The translations under genes were made by a program, and so were the position numbers. From NCBI RefSeq assembly GCF_006540085.1, contig NZ_BJOG01000002.1, positions 62,001-126,000 on the forward strand: a stretch of 64,000 nucleotides of DNA. Reading direction: 5' to 3'. The notes below the pieces were generated by a model. The model ran no database searches. It worked only from the letters and a program-made list of their open reading frames with translations, and was not told where the DNA came from. The stretch is from Microbacterium oxydans. Lineage in GTDB: Bacteria; Actinomycetota; Actinomycetes; Actinomycetales; Microbacteriaceae. The first letter of the stretch is position 1. Each line of letters begins with the position of its first letter. Shown in pieces: positions 1-8,462 of this stretch.

Positions 1-13
1 CGAAGTCCTCCAG

Positions 14-868
14 GTGTTCGGCCGGACCCGGCACGAGGGATACGCACCTCCGCGCCACGACCTGCACGTGACGCGCTGCGATGAGTGCCGACTGATCCGT
101 CACAGCGCCGTCGACCTCCTCGGGGCTCACCCTGCGGTGCGCCAGCGGATCGGCGCGGCCGAGATCGCCGTTCACCGCCTCGAGTCCGCGCTATGCGCCC
201 TCGACGCGTTGGGCACCACCGACGCCAAGACGATCGACCTTCTCACCACGACCGGCGCGGATCTGCTCCGCCTCATGGACGCGCTCACCGCGCCTGGCGT
301 CCACGCTCGGTGGGCGGCGCTCGTGCGTGATGCGGACTTCGCCAACGCGCCCTCGACGCCCGCCTCACGCGCTCGCTGGTCGCACATCTCCCCTGAACAG
401 CGCCGGGAGCTCCGGAACACGGCAGCGGGGCTCCTGGCGCGCCGCATCGAGAAGCCCGTGGACGTGCAGTGCGTCGACTACGACGGCAGCCCGTCGGGAT
501 GCATGCTCTGCGGCGTCGGCGCAGTCCAGGCATTCCGAGATGACGCGGAGAGCGTTTGGACGCTCATGTCCGCGGACTCCGCGAGCATAGGCGGCCCCGG
601 TCGGGCCGACTCTCTCGACGGCGTGGTCTGCCCTCGGTGCGACCACGCCATCGACCAGGCGCACGGCGTCGGCATTTCGGCGATGACGTTCAGCATCCGA
701 TCCTTCCTCGGCGTGCCGTCGCACCTGCGGTCGTTGACCAACATCGACGGCCTGATCGGCTGGGCGGCGCTCCCCTCGGGCACCGCGCCGAACCGCGAGC
801 CGTGGGGCCACCTCGACCTCGGAGAGCTTCGGGACGCCGCGGAAGCGCTGATCGGGCGCGCCGCGTAG
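14..868 (+). CDS. Hypothetical cysteine-motif protein, probably cut by left window edge
   Basis: The reading frame is open back to the first base, so the true start probably lies outside the window; 284 codons are visible from a GTG at 14. I do not recognise the family. Three cysteine pairs (CDEC near residue 23, CMLC near 164, CPRC near 206) are spaced like metal ligands, so a zinc-binding protein is possible. There is no signal peptide or membrane segment in the visible part. A strong hairpin follows directly, so this is the last gene of its transcript and is not co-transcribed with the tad genes downstream. Confidence 0.55.
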   Translation: MFGRTRHEGYAPPRHDLHVTRCDECRLIRHSAVDLLGAHPAVRQRIGAAEIAVHRLESALCALDALGTTDAKTIDLLTTTGADLLRLMDALTAPGVHARWAALVRDADFANAPSTPASRARWSHISPEQRRELRNTAAGLLARRIEKPVDVQCVDYDGSPSGCMLCGVGAVQAFRDDAESVWTLMSADSASIGGPGRADSLDGVVCPRCDHAIDQAHGVGISAMTFSIRSFLGVPSHLRSLTNIDGLIGWAALPSGTAPNREPWGHLDLGELRDAAEALIGRAA

Positions 869-888
869 CACTCGCCCCACCCCAATCC

Positions 889-921
889 TCACGGCCCCGG
901 AGACCTCCCCCGGGGCCGTGA
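889..921 (+). terminator. Hairpin terminator after the left-edge gene
   Basis: A 12-bp perfect stem (889-900 with 910-921) lies 20 bases past the stop of the left-edge gene. It has no strong T-run, as is common in high-GC actinobacteria. Confidence 0.6.
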
Positions 922-1105
922 TGCATCTGTGCCACGCCGTCCGCGAGGCTGCGTACGGCTCGCTGGTGACGTGCGGCGGGCAACTCCATCGGAGTCGACC
1001 CAAAACGGGACGTTTCGGGAAAACCCCTGATCAGGAATATGTCTAAAACTTGGTTTCTAGGACCAGGCGCCCTGCGTCGACGTCCGCCTCGACTCGGGCG
1101 TCCGT

Positions 1106-1798
1106 GTGCATGCCGTGCTCTCTCCGGTGTCGACGACAGGAACCGCGCTCTCGATACGCATCCCCCGGGTGCGCGCCGCGGACCTTCGATCCCTCTCTGC
1201 GCTCGGCGCGTTCGATGCGCGCCAAGAGGCCTGGCTTCTCGGCCTGGTGGCCGAGCGGGCGAACATCCTCATCACCGGGGGAACGGGAACGGGCAAGACC
1301 ACGCTGCTCTCCGCTCTGCTGTCCGAGGTCGCGCCGGGGGAGCGCATCGTGACGATCGAAGACGTCGCCGAACTGCGGCCGAGGCATCCGCACCACGTCG
1401 CTCTCGAGGCGAGGCAGCCGAATCTCGAGGGCGCCGGCGGCATCACGTTGAGCCGCCTGGTCCGTGAGTCTCTGCGCATGCGGCCGGATCGCCTGGTGGT
1501 CGGCGAGTGTCGCGGAGAAGAGGTCCGCGAGCTGCTCACCGCACTCAACACCGGACACGATGGCGGCGCAGGCACCCTGCACGCCAGCGGGCTCCGTGAC
1601 GTTCCCGCCCGCCTCGAAGCACTGGGCGCCCTCGCCGGCATGGATGCGGTGGCACTCGCGCGACAGGCCGTGAGCGCATTCACCATCGTCCTCCATCTCG
1701 ACCGTGCCCCCGGCGGCATCCGTCGGATCCGCCAGGCGGGCCGGCTCGTCATCGCAGCGGATCGGCTCGACATCGAGGAGGTGCAGCCGTGGCGGTGA
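1106..1798 (+). CDS. tadA: TadA/CpaF-type pilus secretion ATPase, 5'-truncated
   Basis: AAA+ type II/IV secretion ATPase of the Flp/tad pilus. The motor core is intact: Walker A GGTGTGKTT near residues 58-66, the Asp box around IVTIEDVAEL, Walker B LVVGECRGEE near 130-139 and a His-box region (GTLHASG). Only 230 residues can be read from the GTG at 1106, while family members have about 350-450. Homology-like sequence (VDVRLDSGVRVHAVL) continues upstream to about 1064, but an in-frame TAG at 1058-1060 stops it. The N-terminal domain has therefore been lost. The gene overlaps the next tad gene by 10 bases. It may be a pseudogene or a shortened working ATPase. Confidence 0.75.
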   Translation: MHAVLSPVSTTGTALSIRIPRVRAADLRSLSALGAFDARQEAWLLGLVAERANILITGGTGTGKTTLLSALLSEVAPGERIVTIEDVAELRPRHPHHVALEARQPNLEGAGGITLSRLVRESLRMRPDRLVVGECRGEEVRELLTALNTGHDGGAGTLHASGLRDVPARLEALGALAGMDAVALARQAVSAFTIVLHLDRAPGGIRRIRQAGRLVIAADRLDIEEVQPWR

Positions 1799-2694
1799 GG
1801 CGATCTCCTCGCGCGGCGCAGCGGCGGGATGCGACCTCAGCGGACGCTGCGACGTCGGTGCAGACGCTGGCTGTGCTGCTGCAGGCCGGAGCGGTCCCCC
1901 TCGTCGCGTGGCGGCATCTCGCCGCCACCGACGACGTGCCAGCACGCGCCGTCGTCGATCGGCTCGATCGTGGCATCCCGCTCCTCGACGCCATCGAAGC
2001 AGAGGGCGGGGCCTGGGTCGATCTCGCCGCGGCCTGGGAGGTCGCGACGACGGTCGGGGCCCCGCTCGCCGAAGTTCTCCGCATGATCGCGGAGACGTTG
2101 CGGGATGCCGCCGCTGCTGCCGATGATGTGCGCATCGCTCTCGCGGAACCGGCCGGGACGGCGCGTCTGCTGCTCTGGATGCCCATGGCCGGGCTGCTCC
2201 TCGGTTTCGCGCTCGGCTTCGACACCCCCAGTGTCATCTTCGGGAGTGTGCTCGGGGCCGCCTGCGTGATTCTCGGCCTCCTCCTCGTGGTGGCGGCGCG
2301 GCTGTGGACATCGCTGCTCCTGAGGAGAGCGGCGCCGGAACCCGGCACCCCCGGCATGCGGGCAGAACTGGTCGCGATCGCGCTCGCCGGTGGCGCCTCC
2401 ATCGACCGCGCGCTGCACCTGGTCTCGCAGACATCCGTCTCAGGAGGCGGCGACGAGCGGGTCGCCGCCGTGCTCGAGCTGTCCCGCGCTGCAGGGGTGC
2501 CTGCCGCAGAGCTCCTGCGGGCAGCGGCCGCCCAGGACAGGCATGCCGCGAGGGTCCAGGGGCAGCTCCGTGCGGCGAAGCTCTCGACACGGCTCTTGTT
2601 CCCGCTCGGTATCTGCACGCTGCCCGCCTTCCTGCTCCTCGGCGTCGCGCCTCTCCTGCTCAGCGTCCTCGCATCCACTCCGATGCCCCTGTGA
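1789..2694 (+). CDS. Type II secretion F-family membrane protein (TadB/TadC-like)
   Basis: Inner-membrane platform protein of the Flp pilus machine, 301 aa. Three strongly hydrophobic stretches are visible: two adjacent near residues 124-175 (the second ends ILGLLLVVAARLW) and one at the C-terminus (LLFPLGICTLPAFLLLGVAPLLL). This fits one T2SSF unit; other tad loci carry two genes, tadB and tadC. The GTG start at 1789 lies inside the end of tadA, so translation is coupled. Alpha-helical stretches around residues 20-110 and 185-255 are the cytoplasmic T2SSF parts. Confidence 0.8.
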   Translation: MAVRRSPRAAQRRDATSADAATSVQTLAVLLQAGAVPLVAWRHLAATDDVPARAVVDRLDRGIPLLDAIEAEGGAWVDLAAAWEVATTVGAPLAEVLRMIAETLRDAAAAADDVRIALAEPAGTARLLLWMPMAGLLLGFALGFDTPSVIFGSVLGAACVILGLLLVVAARLWTSLLLRRAAPEPGTPGMRAELVAIALAGGASIDRALHLVSQTSVSGGGDERVAAVLELSRAAGVPAAELLRAAAAQDRHAARVQGQLRAAKLSTRLLFPLGICTLPAFLLLGVAPLLLSVLASTPMPL

Positions 2695-2758
2695 CCGCCA
2701 ACAGTCCATCAGCACCATCCGATGCCTATGCATCGCCCAGAGAGAAAGAAGGAACACC

Positions 2759-2956
2759 ATGAAGAACATCCCTGCGCTCGACCGCCGACGCGCGGCCATG
2801 CTGTTCGGCGACGACACCGGGGCGGCCACAGCCGAATACGCGATCACCACGATGGCCGCGGTCGCCTTCGCCGGGCTCCTCGTCGTCATCATGCGCTCCG
2901 ATGAAGTCCGCGGCATCCTCACGGACCTCGTGCGGCGCGCGCTCACGGTGTCGTGA
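2759..2956 (+). CDS. DUF4244 Flp pilin-like protein
   Basis: A 65-aa protein with the layout of an actinobacterial Flp pilin: a short charged leader, the segment DDTGAATAEYAITTMAAVAFAGLL, then a short tail. The GAATAEYA stretch resembles the prepilin cleavage and Glu/Tyr region of Flp pilins and is typical of DUF4244. AGAAAGAAGGAA before the ATG supplies the ribosome site. It sits between the platform protein and the TadE-like genes, as expected for the pilin of this locus. No prepilin peptidase gene is visible here. Confidence 0.85.
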   Translation: MKNIPALDRRRAAMLFGDDTGAATAEYAITTMAAVAFAGLLVVIMRSDEVRGILTDLVRRALTVS

Positions 2957-3351
2957 TGTGGGCAGGGAGACGCGCGATGACCGAGCTTGGCGGTGGCGAT
3001 GCGGCGCCGACGCCGCGACATGCGGACGAGCGCGGATCCGCCGCAGCGGAGCTGGCACTCGCGCTTCCCGCCGTCGTGCTCGCGCTCCTTCTCGGGGCAG
3101 GGGCGCTCGGAGCGGCGTCTCGCCAGGTCGCGCTGCAGGACGCCTCCGCGGACGCGGCTCGTCTTCTCGGACGTGGCGAGGGACACGGTGCGGCAGAGCG
3201 GGTGGTTCATGCTGCCGTGCCAGGGGCGCAGATGTCGTCCTCGCCCCGGGGCGACCTCGTATGCGTCACCACCTCCGTCGATGTCTCCGTCGGCGCGCTG
3301 ATCCGCATGCCGCTGCGGGCCTCGAGCTGCGCACTCGAGGGAGGACTCTGA
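2953..3351 (+). CDS. TadE-like minor pilin/pilus assembly protein
   Basis: A 132-aa protein with one N-terminal membrane helix (ELALALPAVVLALLLGAGALG, about residues 34-54) preceded by GSAAAE. That is the TadE signature of an acidic residue just before the helix, as in pseudopilins. The small outer domain has two cysteines (VCVTT, SSCAL) that could pair. The start is either the GTG at 2953, overlapping the pilin stop, or the ATG at 2956 or 2977. The gene is coupled to both neighbours. Confidence 0.75.
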   Translation: MMWAGRRAMTELGGGDAAPTPRHADERGSAAAELALALPAVVLALLLGAGALGAASRQVALQDASADAARLLGRGEGHGAAERVVHAAVPGAQMSSSPRGDLVCVTTSVDVSVGALIRMPLRASSCALEGGL

Positions 3352-3677
3352 TGGCCGGTTCGGCGCTGGCGGCTGGCATACTCGCGGTCGCGGCCACCAT
3401 CTCCCTGGGTCTCGCCGCTGTCGGAGGTGCGGCCGTGACGGCGCAACGAGCGGCGGGTGCGGCCGATGCTGCGGCGCTCGCCGCTGCCGATGCGGCGAGC
3501 GGTGCCGTGACCACATCCGAGCAGCCCTGCGCACTCGCCGAGAGGGTCGCGCTCGCTGCCGGCGCGACCCTCACCGGCTGCGTCCTCGAGGGCTTCGTGG
3601 CGACCGTGGAGGTGCAGGCGGCGTACGCTGGACTCGCAGCCGTCTCCCGAGCCCGTGCCGGGCCACCCGAGGGATAG
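3351..3677 (+). CDS. Rv3654c-family TadE/TadG-like secreted protein
   Basis: A 108-aa protein starting with a membrane helix (ALAAGILAVAATISLGLAAVGGAAVTAQRAAGAADAAALAA without long charged parts), followed by a short domain with two cysteines (QPCALAERVALAAGATLTGC). This matches the actinobacterial Rv3654c-like proteins that end tad loci. The ATG at 3351 overlaps the upstream TGA (TGATG). It is probably a minor pilin or assembly factor. The topA promoter region follows. Confidence 0.75.
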   Translation: MAGSALAAGILAVAATISLGLAAVGGAAVTAQRAAGAADAAALAAADAASGAVTTSEQPCALAERVALAAGATLTGCVLEGFVATVEVQAAYAGLAAVSRARAGPPEG

Positions 3678-3757
3678 CGACGGCAGCGCGACCTCGCTCA
3701 CTGTGAACGACCCCACACAGTGGTGTGTATGGTGTGCTTCGAAGAAAGGACGCACCC

Positions 3758-6619
3758 TTGGCTGAAGGTAAGAAGCTCGTCATCGTCGAGTCCCCGACGA
3801 AGATGCGGTCTATTCAGGGATACCTCGGCGACGGCTACGAGGTGCTCAGCTCCGTCGGCCACATCCGCGACCTCGCTGACAAGAAGGACATCCCGGCTGC
3901 GGACAAGCAGGCGTACGGGAAGTACTCCATCGACATCGACAACGGGTTCGACCCGTACTACGTCGTCTCCGATCGGAAGACCAAGACGGTCGCCGAGCTC
4001 AAGCGTGCGCTGAAGAGCGCCGACGAACTCCTACTCGCCACTGATGAGGACCGCGAAGGCGAGGCGATCGCCTGGCACCTGCTGGAGACCCTCAAGCCCA
4101 AGGTCCCGGTCAAGCGCATGGTGTTCCACGAGATCACCAAGGACGCGATCCAGGCCGCCGTCGGCAACACCCGCGAACTCGACCACGACCTCGTCGACGC
4201 GCAGGAGACCCGCCGCATCCTCGACCGCCTGTACGGGTGGGATGTCTCGCCCGTGCTCTGGTACAAGGTCAAGACCGGCATCTCGGCGGGTCGTGTGCAG
4301 TCCGCCGCGACGCGCCTCATCGTCGACCGCGAGCGCGAGCGCATGGCGTTCACCTCTGCCGAGTACTGGGACGTCGATGCGGCAGCCGCGGCGACGGGTA
4401 CCTCGTTCAAGATCCGACTCGTCCGCGTTGACGGCGGCCAGCTGGCACGCGGCTCGGACTTCGACGACGACGGCAAGCTCAAGAAGGCCGTCGTCATCCT
4501 CGACGAGGCCGCGGCCACCGCGCTCGCCGCAGCTGTGGACGCCGTCGGCACCGGGAACGTCACCAAGGTCGAGGCCAAGCCGGGAACGCGCAGCCCCTAC
4601 GCGCCGTTCACGACCTCCACGATGCAGCAGGAGGCGGGCCGCAAGCTGTCGATGGGAGCCAAGCAGGCCATGGGTGTAGCCCAGCGTCTGTACGAGAAGG
4701 GCTACATCACCTATATGCGTACCGACTCCACGTCGCTGAGCACCCAGGCGGTGCAGGCGGCACGGAGCCAGGCGGTCTCGCTCTACGGAGATGCAGCGGT
4801 GCCGCTGAAGCCGCGCGTCTACAAGTCGAAGAGCAAGAACGCCCAGGAGGCCCACGAGGCCATCCGCCCCTCGGGCGACAACTTCCGCACGCCGGCTTCC
4901 CTGTCATCCGAGCTGGATCGCGATGAGCAGCGCCTCTACGACCTCATCTGGAAGCGCACCGTCGCCAGCCAGATGTCCGACGCCAAGTACGAGACCACGA
5001 CGGTCACCATCGCCGTCGACGCGGGGGAGAGGAAGGCCGAGTTCACGGCATCCGGAACCGTCTACACGTTCAAGGGCTTCCTGGAGGCGTACGAGGAGGG
5101 TCGCGACGAGAAGCGCGGAGATGCCGACGCCGCGGAGAACCAGTCGTTGCCTGCCGTCGCGGTCGGCGACCAGCTCGCCGTGTCGGATGCCGAGGCCAAG
5201 GGTCACCGCACCACGCCGAAGCCGCGCTACACCGAGGCCTCCCTCGTGAAGGTCCTCGAGGAGAAGGGCATCGGACGTCCTTCGACGTTCGCCTCGATCC
5301 CCGAGACGATCCTCGACCGTGGATACGCGGTCAAGCGCGGGCAGGCGCTCGTGCCGACCTGGCTCGCGTTCAGCGTGGTGCGTCTGCTCGAAGAGCATTT
5401 CGCCGACCTCGTCGACTACGACTTCACGGCTGCGCTCGAAGACGACCTCGACACGATCGCCCGTGGCGAGCAGAACCGCGTCGAGTGGCTCAAGTCGTTC
5501 TACTTCGGCTCTGACGCCCACGTCGGGCTACGCCAGGTCGTCGACAACCTCGGCGAGATCGATGCCCGCGCGCTGAACTCCACGCGCATCACCGACACCG
5601 CCACGCTGCGCTTCGGCAAGTACGGCCCGTACCTCGAGGTGGCCGACCCGGCGAATCCCGAGGCCAAGCCGCGCATCGTCAACGTTCCGGAAGACCTGGC
5701 GCCGGACGAGTTGACCGCCGAGAAGGCGCAGGAGCTCATCGACGCTCCCGTCGCCGGTGACCGCGTTCTCGGGGAGAATCCCGAGAACGGCAAGATCATC
5801 GTCGTGAAGGACGGCCGGTTCGGGCCGTACGTTCAGGAGAACGATCCCGTGTCGGAGGATGCCGCTGTCGATGAGGCGACCGGCGAGGTCGTCGACAAGC
5901 CGAAGCCGAAGCGGGGCGCGAAGAAGGAAGCGGCTCCCAAGCCGCGCACCGCGTCGCTGTTCCGTTCGATGTCCGTCGACGAGATCGACCTCGAGACGGC
6001 GCTGCAGCTGCTGAGCCTCCCGCGCGTCGTGGGCGTCGACCCCGAATCCGGCGATGAGATCACGGCGCAGAACGGGCGGTTCGGACCGTACCTGAAGAAG
6101 GGCACCGATTCGCGATCGCTCGAGTCGGAGTCGCAGATCTTCGACGTGACGCTCGAGCAGGCGCTGGAGATCTACTCCCAGCCGAAGTACGGCGCCGGAC
6201 GCAGGGCCTCCAGCGCGCTCGCCGAGTTCGAGGCCGACCCGGTCAGCGGCAAGCCGATCCGGATCCGTGACGGCCGCTTCGGTGCGTACGTGACCGACGG
6301 CGAGACGAACGTCACGATTCCGCGTGGGCAGAAGGTCGAGGACATCACCTTCGAGATCGCAGTGCAGATGCTCGCCGACAAGCGCGCCAAGGGCCCCGCC
6401 CCCAAGCGCGGTGCCGCCAAGAAGGCACCCGCCAAGAAGGCACCCGCGAAGAAGGCACCCGCGAAGAAGCCCGCAGCGAAGAAGGCACCGGCCAAGAAGC
6501 CTGCAGCGAAGAAGACGACGGCCGCCACGTCCGCTGCGCGTTCCGCGGCGGCGAAGAAGGCCGCCGCGACGCGTGCCGCGAACGCCGCGGCGAAGGCAGC
6601 GGAGAAGGCGGACTCGTGA
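3758..6619 (+). CDS. topA: DNA topoisomerase I
   Basis: Type IA topoisomerase that relaxes negative supercoils, 953 aa from a TTG start. The TTG at 3758 is chosen because AAAGGA lies 7 bases upstream and the protein then begins MAEGKKLVIVESPTKM, the usual Toprim start. The Toprim acidic cluster (ATDEDREGEAIAWHL) and the catalytic loop YITYMRTDS are present; the nucleophile computes to Tyr319. As in other actinobacteria there are no C-terminal zinc fingers. Instead there are repeated C-terminal units ending GRFGPYV/L, then a lysine-alanine tail (repeated PAKKA) that probably binds DNA. The stop overlaps tmk. Confidence 0.98.
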   Translation: MAEGKKLVIVESPTKMRSIQGYLGDGYEVLSSVGHIRDLADKKDIPAADKQAYGKYSIDIDNGFDPYYVVSDRKTKTVAELKRALKSADELLLATDEDREGEAIAWHLLETLKPKVPVKRMVFHEITKDAIQAAVGNTRELDHDLVDAQETRRILDRLYGWDVSPVLWYKVKTGISAGRVQSAATRLIVDRERERMAFTSAEYWDVDAAAAATGTSFKIRLVRVDGGQLARGSDFDDDGKLKKAVVILDEAAATALAAAVDAVGTGNVTKVEAKPGTRSPYAPFTTSTMQQEAGRKLSMGAKQAMGVAQRLYEKGYITYMRTDSTSLSTQAVQAARSQAVSLYGDAAVPLKPRVYKSKSKNAQEAHEAIRPSGDNFRTPASLSSELDRDEQRLYDLIWKRTVASQMSDAKYETTTVTIAVDAGERKAEFTASGTVYTFKGFLEAYEEGRDEKRGDADAAENQSLPAVAVGDQLAVSDAEAKGHRTTPKPRYTEASLVKVLEEKGIGRPSTFASIPETILDRGYAVKRGQALVPTWLAFSVVRLLEEHFADLVDYDFTAALEDDLDTIARGEQNRVEWLKSFYFGSDAHVGLRQVVDNLGEIDARALNSTRITDTATLRFGKYGPYLEVADPANPEAKPRIVNVPEDLAPDELTAEKAQELIDAPVAGDRVLGENPENGKIIVVKDGRFGPYVQENDPVSEDAAVDEATGEVVDKPKPKRGAKKEAAPKPRTASLFRSMSVDEIDLETALQLLSLPRVVGVDPESGDEITAQNGRFGPYLKKGTDSRSLESESQIFDVTLEQALEIYSQPKYGAGRRASSALAEFEADPVSGKPIRIRDGRFGAYVTDGETNVTIPRGQKVEDITFEIAVQMLADKRAKGPAPKRGAAKKAPAKKAPAKKAPAKKPAAKKAPAKKPAAKKTTAATSAARSAAAKKAAATRAANAAAKAAEKADS

Positions 6620-7245
6620 CCTCAGGCCGCGGGGTGTGGATCACTCTCGAGGGCGGCGACGGCTCGGGCAAGACCACACAGTCGAACCTGCTCGCGGACT
6701 GGCTCGAAGGGGCCGGACGCACGGTCGTCCGCACCCGTGAGCCCGGCGGGTCGGAGGTCGGTCAGCTCATCCGCGACATCGTCCTGCACCATCGCGGCGA
6801 CATCGCACCGCGCGCGGAGGCTCTGCTGTACGCCGCGGACCGGGCGCACCATGTCGCCACCGTCGTACGCCCGGCGCTCGGTCGGGGCGACATCGTGCTG
6901 CAGGATCGCTACCTCGATTCGTCCGTGGCGTATCAGGGCGCGGGTCGGGTGCTCGATGCGACGGAGATCCGCGACCTCTCGCTCTGGGCCGCCGAGGGTG
7001 CGCTGCCCGACCTGACGATCCTGCTCGACCTCGCCCCCAGCGAGGCGCGGGCTCGGCTGGACTCCGCCGACAAGCCGTTCGACCGGCTCGAGGCGGAGCA
7101 GTCGGACTTCCACGGACGCGTCCGCGACGCCTTCCTCGACCTTGCGAGAGCCGAGCCGGACAGGTTCCTCGTCGTCGATGCCGCAGCGGCCCCGGATGCG
7201 ATCGCGGAGCAGATCAGGGCGAGAATCGGCGCCCTTCTCGACTGA
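6616..7245 (+). CDS. tmk: Thymidylate kinase
   Basis: dTMP kinase (dTMP to dTDP), 209 aa, usual length. The P-loop is EGGDGSGKTT near residues 12-21, the DR(Y/F) motif is DRYLDSSVAYQGAGR, and the lid region follows. The GTG start at 6616 overlaps the topA stop (GTGA), so the two genes are translationally coupled. topA-tmk-holB is a conserved actinobacterial replication operon. Confidence 0.97.
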   Translation: MTSGRGVWITLEGGDGSGKTTQSNLLADWLEGAGRTVVRTREPGGSEVGQLIRDIVLHHRGDIAPRAEALLYAADRAHHVATVVRPALGRGDIVLQDRYLDSSVAYQGAGRVLDATEIRDLSLWAAEGALPDLTILLDLAPSEARARLDSADKPFDRLEAEQSDFHGRVRDAFLDLARAEPDRFLVVDAAAAPDAIAEQIRARIGALLD

Positions 7246-7304
7246 CCAGCGCGGTGGCACCTCTCCGTGCTTCCGACGTCGGTGGTCACGATTAGGCTGA
7301 GTGC

Positions 7305-8462
7305 ATGCCCCAGACCGTTCCGGCCCCTTTCCCGTGGGCGGATGTGTGGGGGCAGGACGCTGCCGTCGACACGCTCCGTGCCGCGGCAGCCGATCCGTCG
7401 GCGCTCTCGCACGCCTGGCTGATCACGGGACCGCCCGGCTCCGGCCGTTCGACTCTGGCGTACGCCTTCGCAGCCGCACTCATCGCGGATCGGCCGGACG
7501 ACGAGACCGTCATGCGGCAGGTGCTCGCAGGCACCCATCCGGATGTCACCGCCTTGCGCACCGACAAGGTCATCATCACGATCGCCGAGGCTCGCGGTCT
7601 CGTCGAGCGCTCTTACTTCGCCCCCTCCGCCGGCCGCTATCGGGTCATCGTCGTCGAAGACGCCGACCGCATGGTCGAGCGCACCTCCAACGTGCTCCTG
7701 AAAGCGCTCGAAGAGCCTCCGGAGCAGACGGTGTGGATCCTGTGCGCGCCGAGCGAGGCCGATCTGCTGCCCACGATCCGATCGCGCGTGCGATCGCTGC
7801 GGTTGCGGGAGCCCGATGTCGCCGACGTGGCCAGGCTCATCAGCCTTCGCACGGGGGTGGATGAAGCCGTCGCCGAGCAGGCGGCACGGCATGCGCAGCG
7901 CCACATCGGCATGGCCCAGCGGCTCGCCACCGACGATGCGGCCAGGCGCCGGCGAGACGAGACGCTCCGCTCGGTACTCGGCGTCAGAGGAGTGGGCGAT
8001 GCGGTCGAGGTCGCCGGACGGATCATCCAGGCGGCCACGGAGGACGCGAAGGCTCTCACCGCCGAGCGCGACGCTCAGGAGCGCGCTTCGCTGCTGCGCA
8101 CGATCGGCATCGCCGAGGGCCAGGCGGTGCCGCCGGCGCTGCGGACACAGCTCTCGGCGCTCGAAGACGATCAGAAGAAGCGGGCCACGCGGAGCCTGCG
8201 CGACGGGATCGACCGTGTGCTCACCGACCTTCAGTCGCTGTACCGCGACGTCGTGATGCTGCAGTTCGGGCAGAGCGAAGGTCTCATCAACAGCGAGTTG
8301 CGCACCGAGCTGTCCGACCTCGCTTCCGCCTGGCCCGAGACCCGTACTCTTGTCGTACTTGACCACCTTGCCGAGACGCGGCAGTCGCTGGAGCGCAACG
8401 TCGCCCCGCTGCTCGCCCTGGAGAGCTTGCTCGTGACGATCACGAGCGGGAGGAAACCGTGA
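7305..8462 (+). CDS. holB: DNA polymerase III subunit delta'
   Basis: Clamp-loader subunit, 385 aa. The N-terminal AAA+ fold contains a P-loop-like GPPGSGRST in which the usual Lys is Arg, typical of delta', which does not hydrolyse ATP. SRC-like (RSRVRSLRL) and the C-terminal helical collar region follow. The zinc-binding cysteines of many delta' proteins are absent, as in other actinobacteria. It lies 59 bases after tmk in the same direction, and its stop overlaps the next GTG by 4 bases. Confidence 0.94.
   Translation: MPQTVPAPFPWADVWGQDAAVDTLRAAAADPSALSHAWLITGPPGSGRSTLAYAFAAALIADRPDDETVMRQVLAGTHPDVTALRTDKVIITIAEARGLVERSYFAPSAGRYRVIVVEDADRMVERTSNVLLKALEEPPEQTVWILCAPSEADLLPTIRSRVRSLRLREPDVADVARLISLRTGVDEAVAEQAARHAQRHIGMAQRLATDDAARRRRDETLRSVLGVRGVGDAVEVAGRIIQAATEDAKALTAERDAQERASLLRTIGIAEGQAVPPALRTQLSALEDDQKKRATRSLRDGIDRVLTDLQSLYRDVVMLQFGQSEGLINSELRTELSDLASAWPETRTLVVLDHLAETRQSLERNVAPLLALESLLVTITSGRKP

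Noticed and set aside
3699..3722. CACTGTG...CACAGTG inverted repeat before topA
   Set aside because: 7-bp arms with a 10-base spacer in a short gap; too weak to call an operator without comparison to relatives.
6400..6619. Repeated PAKKA/AAKK units at the topA 3' end
   Set aside because: Normal lysine-rich C-terminal tail of actinobacterial topoisomerase I, not a mobile repeat.
7305..8462. Arg in place of Lys in the HolB P-loop (GPPGSGRST)
   Set aside because: Expected for delta', which does not hydrolyse ATP; not a defect.
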